Source of the DNA: Nocardioides sp.
Lineage (GTDB): Bacteria > Actinomycetota > Actinomycetes > Propionibacteriales > Nocardioidaceae
DNA: 8,817 nt
Direction of reading: 5' to 3'
NCBI GenBank assembly: GCA_021166815.1
Contig: JAJPEO010000218.1
Location: 1-8,817 of the forward strand
Part shown: piece by piece, positions 1 through 8,375 of the stretch
Numbering within the stretch: position 1 is the first letter of the stretch
How the letters are laid out: every line of letters starts with the position of its first letter
Position numbers and translations under genes: made by a program
The notes under the pieces: generated by a model
The model's input: only the letters and a program-made list of their open reading frames with translations
What the model was told of the DNA's origin: nothing
The model's database searches: none

Positions 1-483
1 GAGGTCGAGGAGACCTTCGAGACCAGCGCCGAGGGCGTGGCCTACACCTCCGAGAGCGCCCCGTCGGCCGACGCCCCGGCCCGCCCGGCCACCATCGCGC
101 CCGCCGGCGCGACCGGTCGCCGCAAGGAGGCCGTCGCCCGCGTCCGCATCGTGCCCGGCTCGGGCGAGTGGACCATCAACGGCCGCACCCTCGACAACTA
201 CTTCCCCAACAAGCTGCACCAGCAGATCGCCAACGAGCCCTTCGCGACGCTGCAGCTCGAGGGCCGCTTCGACGTGATCGCCCGCATCCACGGCGGCGGC
301 ATCGCCGGCCAGGCCGGCGCGCTGCGCCTGGGCGTGGCCCGTGCCCTCAACGCGGTCGACGTCGAGGCCAACCGCCCGACGCTCAAGAAGGCCGGCCTGC
401 TCACCCGTGACGCCCGCGTCGTGGAGCGCAAGAAGGCTGGTCTCAAGAAGGCCCGCAAGGCGTCGCAGTTCTCGAAGCGCTGA
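1..483 (+). CDS. rpsI: 30S ribosomal protein S9 (5' end missing)
   Basis: S9 is a small-subunit ribosomal protein whose basic C-terminal tail reaches the P-site tRNA. The frame is open from nt 1, so the true start lies left of the window; 160 codons are visible. The visible part begins with an acidic, Ala/Pro/Ser-rich segment of about 35 residues, the low-complexity N-terminal extension seen in many actinobacterial S9 proteins. The conserved core starts at [15 protein letters not shown] (nt 115-159), continues through the [19 protein letters not shown] loop (nt 292-348), and ends in the typical lysine-rich tail finishing SQFSKR. A GTG at nt 37 could be read as a start, but the acidic codons before it look like the same extension, so I treat the gene as truncated by the window edge. 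It is followed after 3 nt by glmM; rplM would be expected upstream. Identification is secure. Confidence 0.97.
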   Translation, partial: EVEETFETSAEGVAYTSESAPSADAPARPATIAPAGATGRRKEAVARVRIVPGSGEWTINGRTLDNYFPNKLHQQIANEPFATLQLEGRFDVIARIHGGGIAGQAGALRLGVARALNAVDVEANRPTLKKAGLLTRDARVVERKKAGLKKARKASQFSKR

Positions 484-486
484 CCC

Positions 487-1842
487 TTGGGTCGTCTCTT
501 CGGTACGGACGGGGTCCGGGGCCTGGCCAACGGTGCACTCACCGCTGAGCTGGCCCTGGACCTGTCCGTCGCTGCGGCCCATGTCCTCGCCGACCGTGGC
601 GAGTTCGCCGGCCACCGGCCCCGCGCCGTCGTGGGCCGCGACACCCGCATCTCGGGACAGTTCCTCGAGGCGGCGGTCGTCGCGGGCCTCGCCTCGGCCG
701 GGGTCGACGTGCTCCTGCTCGGCGTGCTGCCCACCCCGGGCGTGGCCCACCTGACCGACCGCCTCGGCGTCGACCTCGGCGTGATGCTCTCGGCCAGCCA
801 CAACCCGATGCCCGACAACGGCATCAAGTTCCTCGCCCGCGGCGGCAAGAAGCTCGACGACGCCATCGAGGCGCAGATCGAGCAGCGCATGCGCGAGGAG
901 TGGCAGCGCCCCACTGGCGGTGCCGTCGGCCGGGTGACGACGTACGACGCCGCCGTGGACGACTACGCCGCCCACCTGGTGTCGACCGTGGCGCGCCCGC
1001 TGTCCGGCCTCAGGGTCGTGCTCGACTGCGCCGAGGGCGCGGCCTCCGTGGTCGGCCCCAAGGCCCTGCGCGACGCGGGTGCGGAGGTCGTCGCGATCCA
1101 CGCCGACCCCGACGGCCTCAACATCAACGACAACTGCGGCTCGACCCACCTGGAGTCGCTGCGGGCCGCGGTGCTCCAGCACGGCGCCGACGCCGGATTC
1201 GCCCTGGACGGCGACTCCGACCGCTGCCTGGCCGTCGACCACGAGGGCAACGTCGTCGACGGCGACCAGATCCTCGCGATCCTGGCGCTGGCGCTGCGCG
1301 ACGAGGGCCGCCTGGTCAAGGACACCGTCGTCGCGACGGTGATGAGCAACCTCGGCTTCGTCAACGCCCTCAAGGACAACGGCATCGGCGTACGCCAGAC
1401 CAAGGTGGGCGACCGCTACGTGCTCGAGGCCATGCGGGTCTCGGGCTACAACCTCGGCGGCGAGCAGTCCGGCCACGTGATCCTCAGCGACCACGCGACC
1501 ACCGGTGACGGCATCCTCACGGCGCTCAAGGTGCTGGAGCGGATGGCGAGCACCGGCGAGAGCCTGGCGTCGCTCGCCGGCGTGATGACGCGCCTGCCGC
1601 AGGTCCTGGTCAACGTGCCGGGCGTCGACAAGGCGCGTGCCGACGAGGACTTCGTGCTGGCCGCCGCGGTGGCGGAGGAGGAGGCCGCGCTCGGCGAGAC
1701 CGGGCGCATCCTGCTGCGCCCCTCGGGCACCGAGCCCCTGGTGCGGGTGATGGTCGAGGCGCCCACCGTCGAGCAGGCTCGCGACGTCGCCGACCGGCTC
1801 GCCGCGGTCGTGCTCGAGCAGCTCGCCCTCGACCCCGTCTGA
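487..1842 (+). CDS. glmM: phosphoglucosamine mutase GlmM
   Basis: GlmM is a cytoplasmic enzyme that converts glucosamine-6-phosphate to glucosamine-1-phosphate, the second step from fructose-6-phosphate to UDP-GlcNAc for peptidoglycan. The protein has 451 residues, normal for the family. It shows the canonical N-terminus [12 protein letters not shown], the phosphoserine loop SASHNP (102-107, catalytic Ser104), the Mg-binding loop DGDSDR (241-246, Asp241/243/245), the sugar-specificity loop GGEQSGH (324-330), and the C-terminal phosphate-binding loop RPSGTEP (411-417). The start is a TTG 3 nt after the rpsI stop. I chose it because the family N-terminus begins exactly there and no upstream alternative exists. 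No clear Shine-Dalgarno sequence is visible, so translation probably depends on ribosomes finishing rpsI. All catalytic motifs are intact, so the enzyme should be active. Confidence 0.97.
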   Translation: MGRLFGTDGVRGLANGALTAELALDLSVAAAHVLADRGEFAGHRPRAVVGRDTRISGQFLEAAVVAGLASAGVDVLLLGVLPTPGVAHLTDRLGVDLGVMLSASHNPMPDNGIKFLARGGKKLDDAIEAQIEQRMREEWQRPTGGAVGRVTTYDAAVDDYAAHLVSTVARPLSGLRVVLDCAEGAASVVGPKALRDAGAEVVAIHADPDGLNINDNCGSTHLESLRAAVLQHGADAGFALDGDSDRCLAVDHEGNVVDGDQILAILALALRDEGRLVKDTVVATVMSNLGFVNALKDNGIGVRQTKVGDRYVLEAMRVSGYNLGGEQSGHVILSDHATTGDGILTALKVLERMASTGESLASLAGVMTRLPQVLVNVPGVDKARADEDFVLAAAVAEEEAALGETGRILLRPSGTEPLVRVMVEAPTVEQARDVADRLAAVVLEQLALDPV

Positions 1843-1880
1843 GGGGAGAAATCCCTTCGCCCGCTCGGCCCGCGGGTGCC

Positions 1881-1886
1881 TAGGGT
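1881..1886 (+). promoter_or_regulatory. -10 box of a leaderless promoter for the GNAT gene
   Basis: TAGGGT fits the actinobacterial TANNNT -10 pattern and is followed by exactly 7 nt and then GTG at 1894. Transcription would therefore start at or next to the start codon, giving a leaderless mRNA. The -35 region is poor; the nearest candidate is TTCGCC at 1856-1861, 19 nt upstream. This site is also the main reason for choosing 1894 as the start of the following gene. Confidence 0.6.
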
Positions 1887-1893
1887 GACGGCC

Positions 1894-2892
1894 GTGACCG
1901 TCTCCATCGAGCAGATCGACCCGCACAACGAGCCGGCCCTGCGGGCCTGGTGGGAGGTGGGGCACGCCGCGACCGCCGAGCGCCCGGGGAAGCCGTGGCC
2001 GGTGTGGGAGCAGAGCCGGGTCGCCATGCCGCGGCACCACCCCGAGATCGGCGTGAGCCTGCTCGGCGCGATCGACGGACGGGAGATGGTCGGGGCGGGC
2101 CTGCTGACCCGTCGCCTCAAGGAGAACCTCCACGCTGCCATGGCGTTCGCGTGGGTGGTGCCGGGGCGCACCCGTGAAGGCGTCGGCCGGTCCCTCGTGC
2201 GTGAGCTCGAGGTCATGGCTGCCGGTGACGGCCGTACGACGGTCCAGGGCGAGGCCTTCCTTCCTCCCGGCGGTTCGGCCCCGGCCGAGCCCTTCGCCGC
2301 GGCCATGGGCTACTCGGTCGCCAGCCGCGAGTCGATCAAGGAGCTCACGGTCGCCGACTACCTCGCCCGGCGCCCCGACCTCGCGCGAACAGTGGGAGGC
2401 GCGGCGGACGGGTACCGGTTCGTCACCTTCGACACCGTCTGTCCGGAGGAGCACGTGGAGTCGTTCGGACGCATCCTCGGGCTGCTGATGAATGAGATCC
2501 CGCTGGGCGAGCTCGACCTCGAGACGTCGGAGTGGACCCCGGAACGCATCCGAGCCGCCGAGCAGCGCCAGGCGGACACCGGGCGCCACGTCCTCACGGC
2601 GCTGGCCATCGCTGCCGACGGGGAGGTCGCCGGGGTCTCCGACGTCCGGGTCGACGACACCGACCACGAGAACGCCCAGGTCGGCATCACGATCGTCGAC
2701 CCCGGTCACCGGGGCCACCGGCTTGGACTGGCGCTCAAGATGGCGACCCACGACCTGGCGCTGTCGGCGTACCCGTCACTGGTGCGCGTCGACACCTCCA
2801 ACGCCGAGGTCAACACCCACATGAACGCCGTCAACGACGCCCTGGGCTACCGCTCGATCGAGACCCTGCTGGAGCTGCAGAAGAAGCTGTGA
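1894..2892 (+). CDS. tandem-domain GNAT family N-acetyltransferase
   Basis: This is a predicted cytoplasmic acetyl-CoA-dependent N-acetyltransferase of 332 residues with two GNAT folds in one chain. The N-terminal domain has an acetyl-CoA pyrophosphate loop RTREGVGRSL (92-101) after a beta-strand ending WVVP. The C-terminal domain has a fuller motif A, VDPGHRGHRLGLALK (268-282), followed by NTHMNAVNDALGYR (307-320), the family-typical end of the fold. The two-domain layout resembles mycothiol synthase (MshD) and related actinobacterial acetyltransferases, but I see nothing that fixes the substrate and do not call it mshD. Starts at GTG 1876 or 1885 are also in frame. I prefer GTG 1894 because a -10 box lies 7 nt upstream of it and the earlier codons overlap that box. 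The gene follows glmM by 51 nt and converges on the minus-strand block. Confidence 0.88.
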   Translation: MTVSIEQIDPHNEPALRAWWEVGHAATAERPGKPWPVWEQSRVAMPRHHPEIGVSLLGAIDGREMVGAGLLTRRLKENLHAAMAFAWVVPGRTREGVGRSLVRELEVMAAGDGRTTVQGEAFLPPGGSAPAEPFAAAMGYSVASRESIKELTVADYLARRPDLARTVGGAADGYRFVTFDTVCPEEHVESFGRILGLLMNEIPLGELDLETSEWTPERIRAAEQRQADTGRHVLTALAIAADGEVAGVSDVRVDDTDHENAQVGITIVDPGHRGHRLGLALKMATHDLALSAYPSLVRVDTSNAEVNTHMNAVNDALGYRSIETLLELQKKL

Positions 2893-2893
2893 G

Positions 2894-2910
2894 GACCCAC
2901 CTGCGGGGTC
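2894..2910. terminator. weak hairpin between convergent genes
   Basis: A 5-bp perfect stem, GACCC (2894-2898) with GGGTC (2906-2910) around a 7-nt loop, lies in the 44-nt gap between the stop codons of the plus-strand GNAT gene and the minus-strand gene ending at 2937. The position suits a bidirectional terminator, but the stem is short and has no T-tract, so this is only a candidate. Confidence 0.25.
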
Positions 2911-2936
2911 AGGGTGCCGCGGGTGCGGGCCGCCTC

Positions 2937-3505
2937 CTACGCGCTCTCGACCGCGCGCGCCAGCTCGGCGTACTCGTCGACGACGGCGCGGTGCACGGGC
3001 GCGTCGGTGCCGTGCACGGAGATGAAGTCGCCGGCCTCGCCGTACGCCTCGATGAACGCCGCCGTCGTCGGGTTGGTGATGTCGAAGAGCGAGCAGCGGG
3101 TGAGGGCGGACAGCGGGTCGCAGACCAGGTCGGTCCACGCGGTCGCCACCCGTTCGTGCCGCTCACGGGCCCGACGCCACAGGGCGGTGGCGTCGACCTG
3201 TCCTGCGGTGGGTTCCACGACGGGGTCCGCGAGGTACGGCTCGCCCAGGCCCCAGGACTGCTCCGCCACGGCGGCGGACACGGTGCTCCACCACAGGTCG
3301 AGCGGCGGGGGAGCGGCGCCGGTGACGAGGTGGGCCTCGACCTCGCGGAGCGTGGCCAGGGTCTCGGGGGTGACGCCGCGTGCGCGGGGGAGGCGAGGTA
3401 CTGGCGCGGGGTGGTGCCCCACCCGGGTGGGCACGCGAAGGCCCGGGCGGTGCTCAGACCCTCGACGGAGCCGGGGCGCGACGAGCCCGGGCCGAGGACG
3501 TTCAC
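2937..3505 (-). CDS. unrecognised protein gene with an apparent single frameshift
   Basis: I do not recognise the family. The gene seems to start at GTG 3505-3503, which overlaps the stop of the preceding membrane-protein gene as GTGA. The first 40 or so codons (MNVLGPGSSRPGSVEGLST...) have G/C at nearly every third position. Coding character then moves to another frame, whose product begins near VTPETLATLREVEAHLV and ends SISVHG-like sequence (DFISVHGTDAPVHRAVVDEY) through AVESA at a TAG (2939-2937). The span of 569 nt is not a multiple of three. One extra base near 3366-3395, for instance in the run of five G at 3386-3390, would restore a protein of about 189 residues. Alternatives are a genuine mutation, an assembly error, or an intact shorter gene starting at GTG 3434 (165 aa) or 3422 (161 aa). 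The product is soluble-looking, Trp- and Ala-rich, with no signal peptide or membrane segment. Confidence 0.6.
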
Positions 3506-3999
3506 GCGCGCACCTGTCGGCTGTCGAGCCCGTTCCTCGTCCGCCAACGGCCGTAGAAGAACAGGAACACGACCGGCTCGCCGAGCATCGCGAGCCCGAC
3601 GCAGGCGAAGTAGACCGATGCGGCCAGCAGGCCGTCGCTCCCGAACATCCAGGCGAAGTAGCCGGACAGCAGGACGAACGCCAGCGCCAGCAGGACGAAG
3701 AGCGTGGCGAACAGTCCGCCTGCCAGGTCCAGGGCCCTCGTGGCCCTGCCCGGGACCGGGGCAGGGCGACCATGCGTGCGCTGCCAGCGGTCGTGTGCCG
3801 CCAGGAACGCCACCGGCAGGGCGAGCGCCAGGAGCGTGAGGGCCGCGTACGACGCGATCCAGGCGGCGTCGCGCGCCGCCCACGCGTAGATGGCCCAGAT
3901 GGTGAACCACCCGGCGAGCAACAACCCCGCGACGAGGAGCAGCGGACCGGCTGCGGTGACGAGGTGGTGCGCTGCTCGCGTCCTCCGGGTGGGCTCCAC
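3502..3999 (-). CDS. small four-helix membrane protein of unknown function
   Basis: The 165-residue product is predicted to be an integral membrane protein with four hydrophobic segments at about 14-40, 47-68, 92-117 and 123-149. Both the N-terminus and C-terminus carry Arg residues. I do not recognise a family. Its two halves resemble each other: PVAFLAAHDRWQRTHG (62-77) and PVVFLFFYGRWRTRNG (142-157) match at Pro, Val, Phe, Leu, Arg, Trp and Gly with an exact 80-residue offset, so the protein looks like a duplicated two-helix unit. The frame stays open to 4131, but the upstream part overlaps the VOC gene and reads like out-of-frame sequence. GTG 3999 is chosen because a -10 box lies 7 nt upstream and the hydrophobic protein begins just after it. 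The stop overlaps the next gene's GTG, so the two are probably translationally coupled. Confidence 0.8.
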   Translation of the reverse strand: MEPTRRTRAAHHLVTAAGPLLLVAGLLLAGWFTIWAIYAWAARDAAWIASYAALTLLALALPVAFLAAHDRWQRTHGRPAPVPGRATRALDLAGGLFATLFVLLALAFVLLSGYFAWMFGSDGLLAASVYFACVGLAMLGEPVVFLFFYGRWRTRNGLDSRQVRA

Positions 4000-4006
4000 T
4001 GAGCAG

Positions 4007-4012
4007 AGCCTA
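4007..4012 (-). promoter_or_regulatory. -10 box of a leaderless promoter overlapping the VOC stop codon
   Basis: Read on the minus strand, TAGGCT fits TANNNT and is followed by 7 nt and then GTG at 3999, the same geometry as upstream of the GNAT gene. The first three bases of the box are the TAG stop codon of the VOC gene. No convincing -35 element is visible. The two small downstream genes can therefore be transcribed independently of coaA and its followers. Confidence 0.55.
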
Positions 4013-4402
4013 GGCGTCGATCTCGCCCTGCGAGCGCAGGATGCAGAACTCGTTTCCCTCCGGGTCGGCGAGGACGACCCAGCCGGTGCCCGGACCGTAC
4101 TGGCCACGGTGGTCCGACACCTCCCGCGCACCGAGCGCGAGCACTCGTGCGACCTCGTCGTCGCGGCTGCCGGTGCGCGGACGCAGGTCGAGGTGGACGC
4201 GGTTCTTCACCGACTTCGTCTCGGGGACCTCGATGAAGAGGATCTGGTGGCCGGTCTCCGGGTCACGGATCATGCACTCCTCGTGCCCGGGCTCGTTGGG
4301 GTCGCCCTCGAGGTCGACGTAGCCGAGGAGCTGCTTCCACCACTCCGAGAGCTCGTAGGCGTTGCCGCAGTCGATGGTGGTGTGGGCCACGAAGGAGGTC
4401 AT
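4010..4402 (-). CDS. VOC (glyoxalase/bleomycin-resistance fold) family protein
   Basis: The product has 130 residues, the usual size for a single-chain VOC protein made of two beta-alpha-beta-beta-beta modules. The first module runs from MTSFVAHTTIDC through the WWKQLLGY segment. The second contains VHLDLRP (69-75) and the hallmark ending GWVVLADPEGNEFCIL (107-122). His70 and Glu118 sit where metal ligands lie in this superfamily, so the fold could bind a metal, but the substrate cannot be inferred. Members include glyoxalases, dioxygenases and antibiotic-binding proteins; the actinobacterial glyoxalase-like group is mostly uncharacterised. The open frame extends far upstream through the neighbouring gene on the same strand, but those codons are out-of-frame shadow. 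ATG 4402 gives the family N-terminus. The gene lies 50 nt after the tocopherol-cyclase-like gene and could be read from coaA or from its own promoter. Confidence 0.88.
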   Translation of the reverse strand: MTSFVAHTTIDCGNAYELSEWWKQLLGYVDLEGDPNEPGHEECMIRDPETGHQILFIEVPETKSVKNRVHLDLRPRTGSRDDEVARVLALGAREVSDHRGQYGPGTGWVVLADPEGNEFCILRSQGEIDA

Positions 4403-4435
4403 GCCACCACGCTGCCAATGATCGTCGTGGCTGGC
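4403..4435 (-). promoter_or_regulatory. possible promoter and imperfect inverted repeat before the VOC gene
   Basis: On the minus strand the 50-nt gap contains TTGCCA (4437-4432), then 17 nt, then CAGCGT (4414-4409), with 6 nt to the ATG. This would be a leaderless-type promoter with a weak -10. The same stretch holds an imperfect inverted repeat: on the plus strand GCCACCAC (4403-4410) pairs with GTGGCTGGC (4427-4435) with one bulged base, and one arm abuts the start codon. It could be an operator, a start-occluding hairpin or chance. Confidence 0.3.
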
Positions 4436-4452
4436 AATCGGATTGACGTCCG

Positions 4453-5478
4453 TCAGGCGACGGGCGGCGCGGCGACCGCCCCGGCAGGGGCGTCGCGACG
4501 CCTCACCTCGGCCTCGGCGAGGTCGAGGCCGCCGTGCTCGAGGGCTGCGGAGCCGGTGGAGCCCGCCCAGACCACCTGCCCGCGGCGGGACACCGTGACC
4601 TCGACGTGGGCCGTGAGGTGCTCGATCGCGCCGGCGACGTTGCGGTGCTCGGAGGGCAGGGGCACGGGCAGGACGTGGGCGGCCCCGAGGGCAGCCTCGC
4701 CGCGCACGCGGACGTGCCAGCCCCGCGACCGGCCCACCCGGCCGGCGCCCTCGAGGTCCCACGTCGTGTCGGTGACGCGGGCGGTGACGGGGGAGACCGC
4801 GGGGTCGCCCAGCCGTACGACACTCCCGTCGGGAAGCCGCACCACGAGCGCGGTGACCTCGGTGCGGAACGGCCCGGCCGAGACCTGCCCGCCGGCGAAG
4901 GCGAGGCACGCGTCGGGGGCGTCGGAGCCGAAGTGGGACTGGCCCCACCACCAGGAGTCGGGGAAGCCCTCGCGTCCCCAGTTCTTCTCGCAGTAGACCT
5001 GCGCACCGTCGAGCGACCACCGCTCGCCGTCGATGACGGCGTGGCCACGGGCGGTCCCGCCGAGCAGCCAGGGGTGCCAGTACTGGTTGAGGTGGGGGAC
5101 GGCCTGGAAGACGCTCGACCCGCCCCAGGACCGCCGGGGCCACGGCGCCGCCTGCTCCACGCGGACGTCGATCGACGCGTCGGGGAGGTCGACGCGCAGC
5201 GCATCGGCGTCGGCGACGAAGGCCCCGCCGACCCGGACGCCCAGTCGGTCGGGGTCGGCCCAGGCGCCGGCCGGGTCGTCCACGACCAGGGCGCCGGTGG
5301 ACGTGGCGACACCCAGCGTGGCCCATGACCCGCGCGGGCCGCGGTTGATGCCGCACAGGGCGACGAGGACACGTCCGTCGGGCAGGGTGAAGCGCCAGAA
5401 GTAGCCCTCCATGGCCACGCCGACGTGCGCGGCGAGCAGGTCGCCGTACGGTGCGGTCGCCCCGCTCGCTCGGTACAT
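4453..5478 (-). CDS. tocopherol-cyclase-like family protein
   Basis: The 341-residue product matches the tocopherol cyclase-like family (plant VTE1 and bacterial relatives) by its signature blocks. These are EGYFWRFTLPDG near the N-terminus (24-35), and the Trp-rich core YCEKNWGREGFPDSWWWGQ (162-180). A Gly-rich strand CLAFAGG (191-197) and a C-terminal beta-rich region with EHLTAHVEVTVSRRGQ (286-301) follow. VTE1 cyclises a prenylated quinol to a chromanol. Bacterial homologues outside cyanobacteria are largely uncharacterised, so the fold is well supported but cyclase activity is not. No signal peptide or membrane segment is evident. ATG 5478 is 13 nt after the coaA stop and is preceded by a G-rich GGGGCAGG that can serve as ribosome binding site, so the gene is very likely co-transcribed with coaA. 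Confidence 0.82.
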   Translation of the reverse strand: MYRASGATAPYGDLLAAHVGVAMEGYFWRFTLPDGRVLVALCGINRGPRGSWATLGVATSTGALVVDDPAGAWADPDRLGVRVGGAFVADADALRVDLPDASIDVRVEQAAPWPRRSWGGSSVFQAVPHLNQYWHPWLLGGTARGHAVIDGERWSLDGAQVYCEKNWGREGFPDSWWWGQSHFGSDAPDACLAFAGGQVSAGPFRTEVTALVVRLPDGSVVRLGDPAVSPVTARVTDTTWDLEGAGRVGRSRGWHVRVRGEAALGAAHVLPVPLPSEHRNVAGAIEHLTAHVEVTVSRRGQVVWAGSTGSAALEHGGLDLAEAEVRRRDAPAGAVAAPPVA

Positions 5479-5491
5479 CAGCGCCTGCCCC

Positions 5492-6463
5492 TCACAGCTT
5501 CCGCAGCCGGACGTAGCGCACGGAGTGGTCGGAGTCCTTGCGCAGCACCAGGGTCGCCCGGCCGCGGGTCGGCGCGACGTTCTCCACCAGGTTGGGGCCG
5601 TTGATCGACTCCCAGATGCGGGTGGCCTCGGCGACGGCCTCGTCGTGGGTGAGGGAGGCGTACTTGCGGAAGTAGGAGTCGGGGTGCTGGAAGGCGGTCT
5701 CGCGCAGCCGCAGGAACCGCTCGACGTACCACCGGCGGATGTCGGACAGCGCGGCGTCGACGTAGACGGTGAAGTCGAAGAAGTCGCTGACGGCGAGCCC
5801 GGTGGTGCCGTCCTCGCGCGTCCGGGCCGGCTGCAGGACGTTGAGGCCCTCGATGATGACGATGTCGGGGCGCTTGACGACGACCTTCTGCTCGGGGACG
5901 ACGTCGTAGACGAGGTGGGAGTACGTCGGTGCCTCGACCTCGTCGCGCCCGGACTTGATGTCGATGACGAACTTGAGCAGGGCCCGGCGGTCGTAGGACT
6001 CCGGGAACCCCTTGCGGTGCAGGATGCCGCGGCGCTCGAGCTCGGCGTTGGGGTAGAGGAACCCGTCGGTGGTCACCAGCGCCACGTTGGGGTGCTCGGG
6101 CCAGTGGGCCAGCATCTGCTGCAGCACGCGCGCGGTGGTGGACTTGCCGACCGCCACCGAGCCGGCCAGGCCGATGACGAACGGCGTACGGGGCGGGGTG
6201 CGGCGGTGGAGGAACTCCTCCTGCTCGCGGTGCAGCCGGGAGTTGGAGGCGACGTAGAGGCTCAGCAGGCGCGAGAGCGGGAGGTAGACCTGCTCGACCT
6301 CGTGGAGGTCGAGAGCGTCGCCCAGGCCGCGCAGCCGGGTGATCTCCTCGGTGGTCAGCGGCGACTCCTGCGTCGACGGCGCGAGGGCGGCCCACGCCGT
6401 CCGGTCGAGCTCGACATAGGGGGACGACTCGTTGCCGGCGGACGGCACCGGGGCGTCAGTCAT
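5492..6463 (-). CDS. coaA: type I pantothenate kinase CoaA
   Basis: CoaA phosphorylates pantothenate with ATP to 4'-phosphopantothenate, the first and usually rate-controlling step of CoA synthesis, in the cytoplasm. The 323-residue length matches bacterial PanK type I. It has the P-loop GSVAVGKS (101-108, Lys107 for ATP phosphates), TTDGFLYPN (131-139) with the catalytic-region Asp133, the conserved KGFPESYD (151-158) and the strand IIEGLNVLQ (203-211). It ends in the family-typical [22 protein letters not shown] region. ATG 6463 is well placed. The residues before about 18 are a short polar extension. It is divergent from glmS across 65 nt and heads a minus-strand run that continues into the tocopherol-cyclase-like gene. 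Type I enzymes are classically feedback-inhibited by CoA. Confidence 0.97.
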   Translation of the reverse strand: MTDAPVPSAGNESSPYVELDRTAWAALAPSTQESPLTTEEITRLRGLGDALDLHEVEQVYLPLSRLLSLYVASNSRLHREQEEFLHRRTPPRTPFVIGLAGSVAVGKSTTARVLQQMLAHWPEHPNVALVTTDGFLYPNAELERRGILHRKGFPESYDRRALLKFVIDIKSGRDEVEAPTYSHLVYDVVPEQKVVVKRPDIVIIEGLNVLQPARTREDGTTGLAVSDFFDFTVYVDAALSDIRRWYVERFLRLRETAFQHPDSYFRKYASLTHDEAVAEATRIWESINGPNLVENVAPTRGRATLVLRKDSDHSVRYVRLRKL

Positions 6464-6475
6464 ACCGGAATTGTG
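6464..6475 (-). promoter_or_regulatory. candidate coaA promoter (-10 and short spacer)
   Basis: On the minus strand CACAAT (6475-6470) lies 6 nt before the coaA ATG. It matches the -10 consensus only at the A2 position and the final AAT and has no recognisable -35, but its distance to the ATG equals that expected for a leaderless start. No Shine-Dalgarno sequence is seen before coaA, which is consistent with this. Confidence 0.33.
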
Positions 6476-6514
6476 GCATCGGAGCGTGCGGGCGGCTCTC
6501 GCGCCCCCGGCCGA

Positions 6515-6520
6515 TAGACT
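6515..6520 (+). promoter_or_regulatory. -10 box of a leaderless promoter for glmS
   Basis: TAGACT, in the GATAGACT context common before actinobacterial genes, lies 8 nt before the glmS ATG. The 8-nt spacer CTCTCCTC is pyrimidine-rich and has no Shine-Dalgarno sequence, so transcription probably begins at or within a base or two of the ATG. No clear -35 is present. There is no room for a leader, so a glmS ribozyme of the Firmicute type is absent here. Confidence 0.6.
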
Positions 6521-6528
6521 CTCTCCTC

Positions 6529-8373
<1,845 letters not shown>

Positions 8374-8375
8374 CC

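Noticed and set aside
37..39. GTG as the start of rpsI
   Set aside because: The frame is open to nt 1 and the preceding acidic residues fit the actinobacterial S9 extension, so the true start is probably outside the window.
1843..1860. Terminator after glmM (AGGG...CCCT)
   Set aside because: Only four pairs can form and there is no T-tract, so it is too weak to call.
2532..3839. 435-codon open frame on the plus strand across the GNAT gene end and the minus-strand genes
   Set aside because: Its product is Arg/Pro/Gly/Ala low-complexity sequence, and it overlaps three better supported genes on both strands.
4010..5356. Long 448-codon protein fusing an N-terminal region to the VOC domain
   Set aside because: Everything before ATG 4402 is an out-of-frame reading of the tocopherol-cyclase-like gene, rich in Arg and Pro. 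Only the final 130 codons carry family motifs.
5411..6517. 368-codon open frame on the plus strand opposite coaA
   Set aside because: It is an antisense shadow of coaA with repetitive Val/Gly/Asp/Leu composition and no recognisable motif.
6464..6528. glmS ribozyme or riboswitch
   Set aside because: The gap is 65 nt and the -10 box lies 8 nt before the ATG, leaving no leader to hold one.
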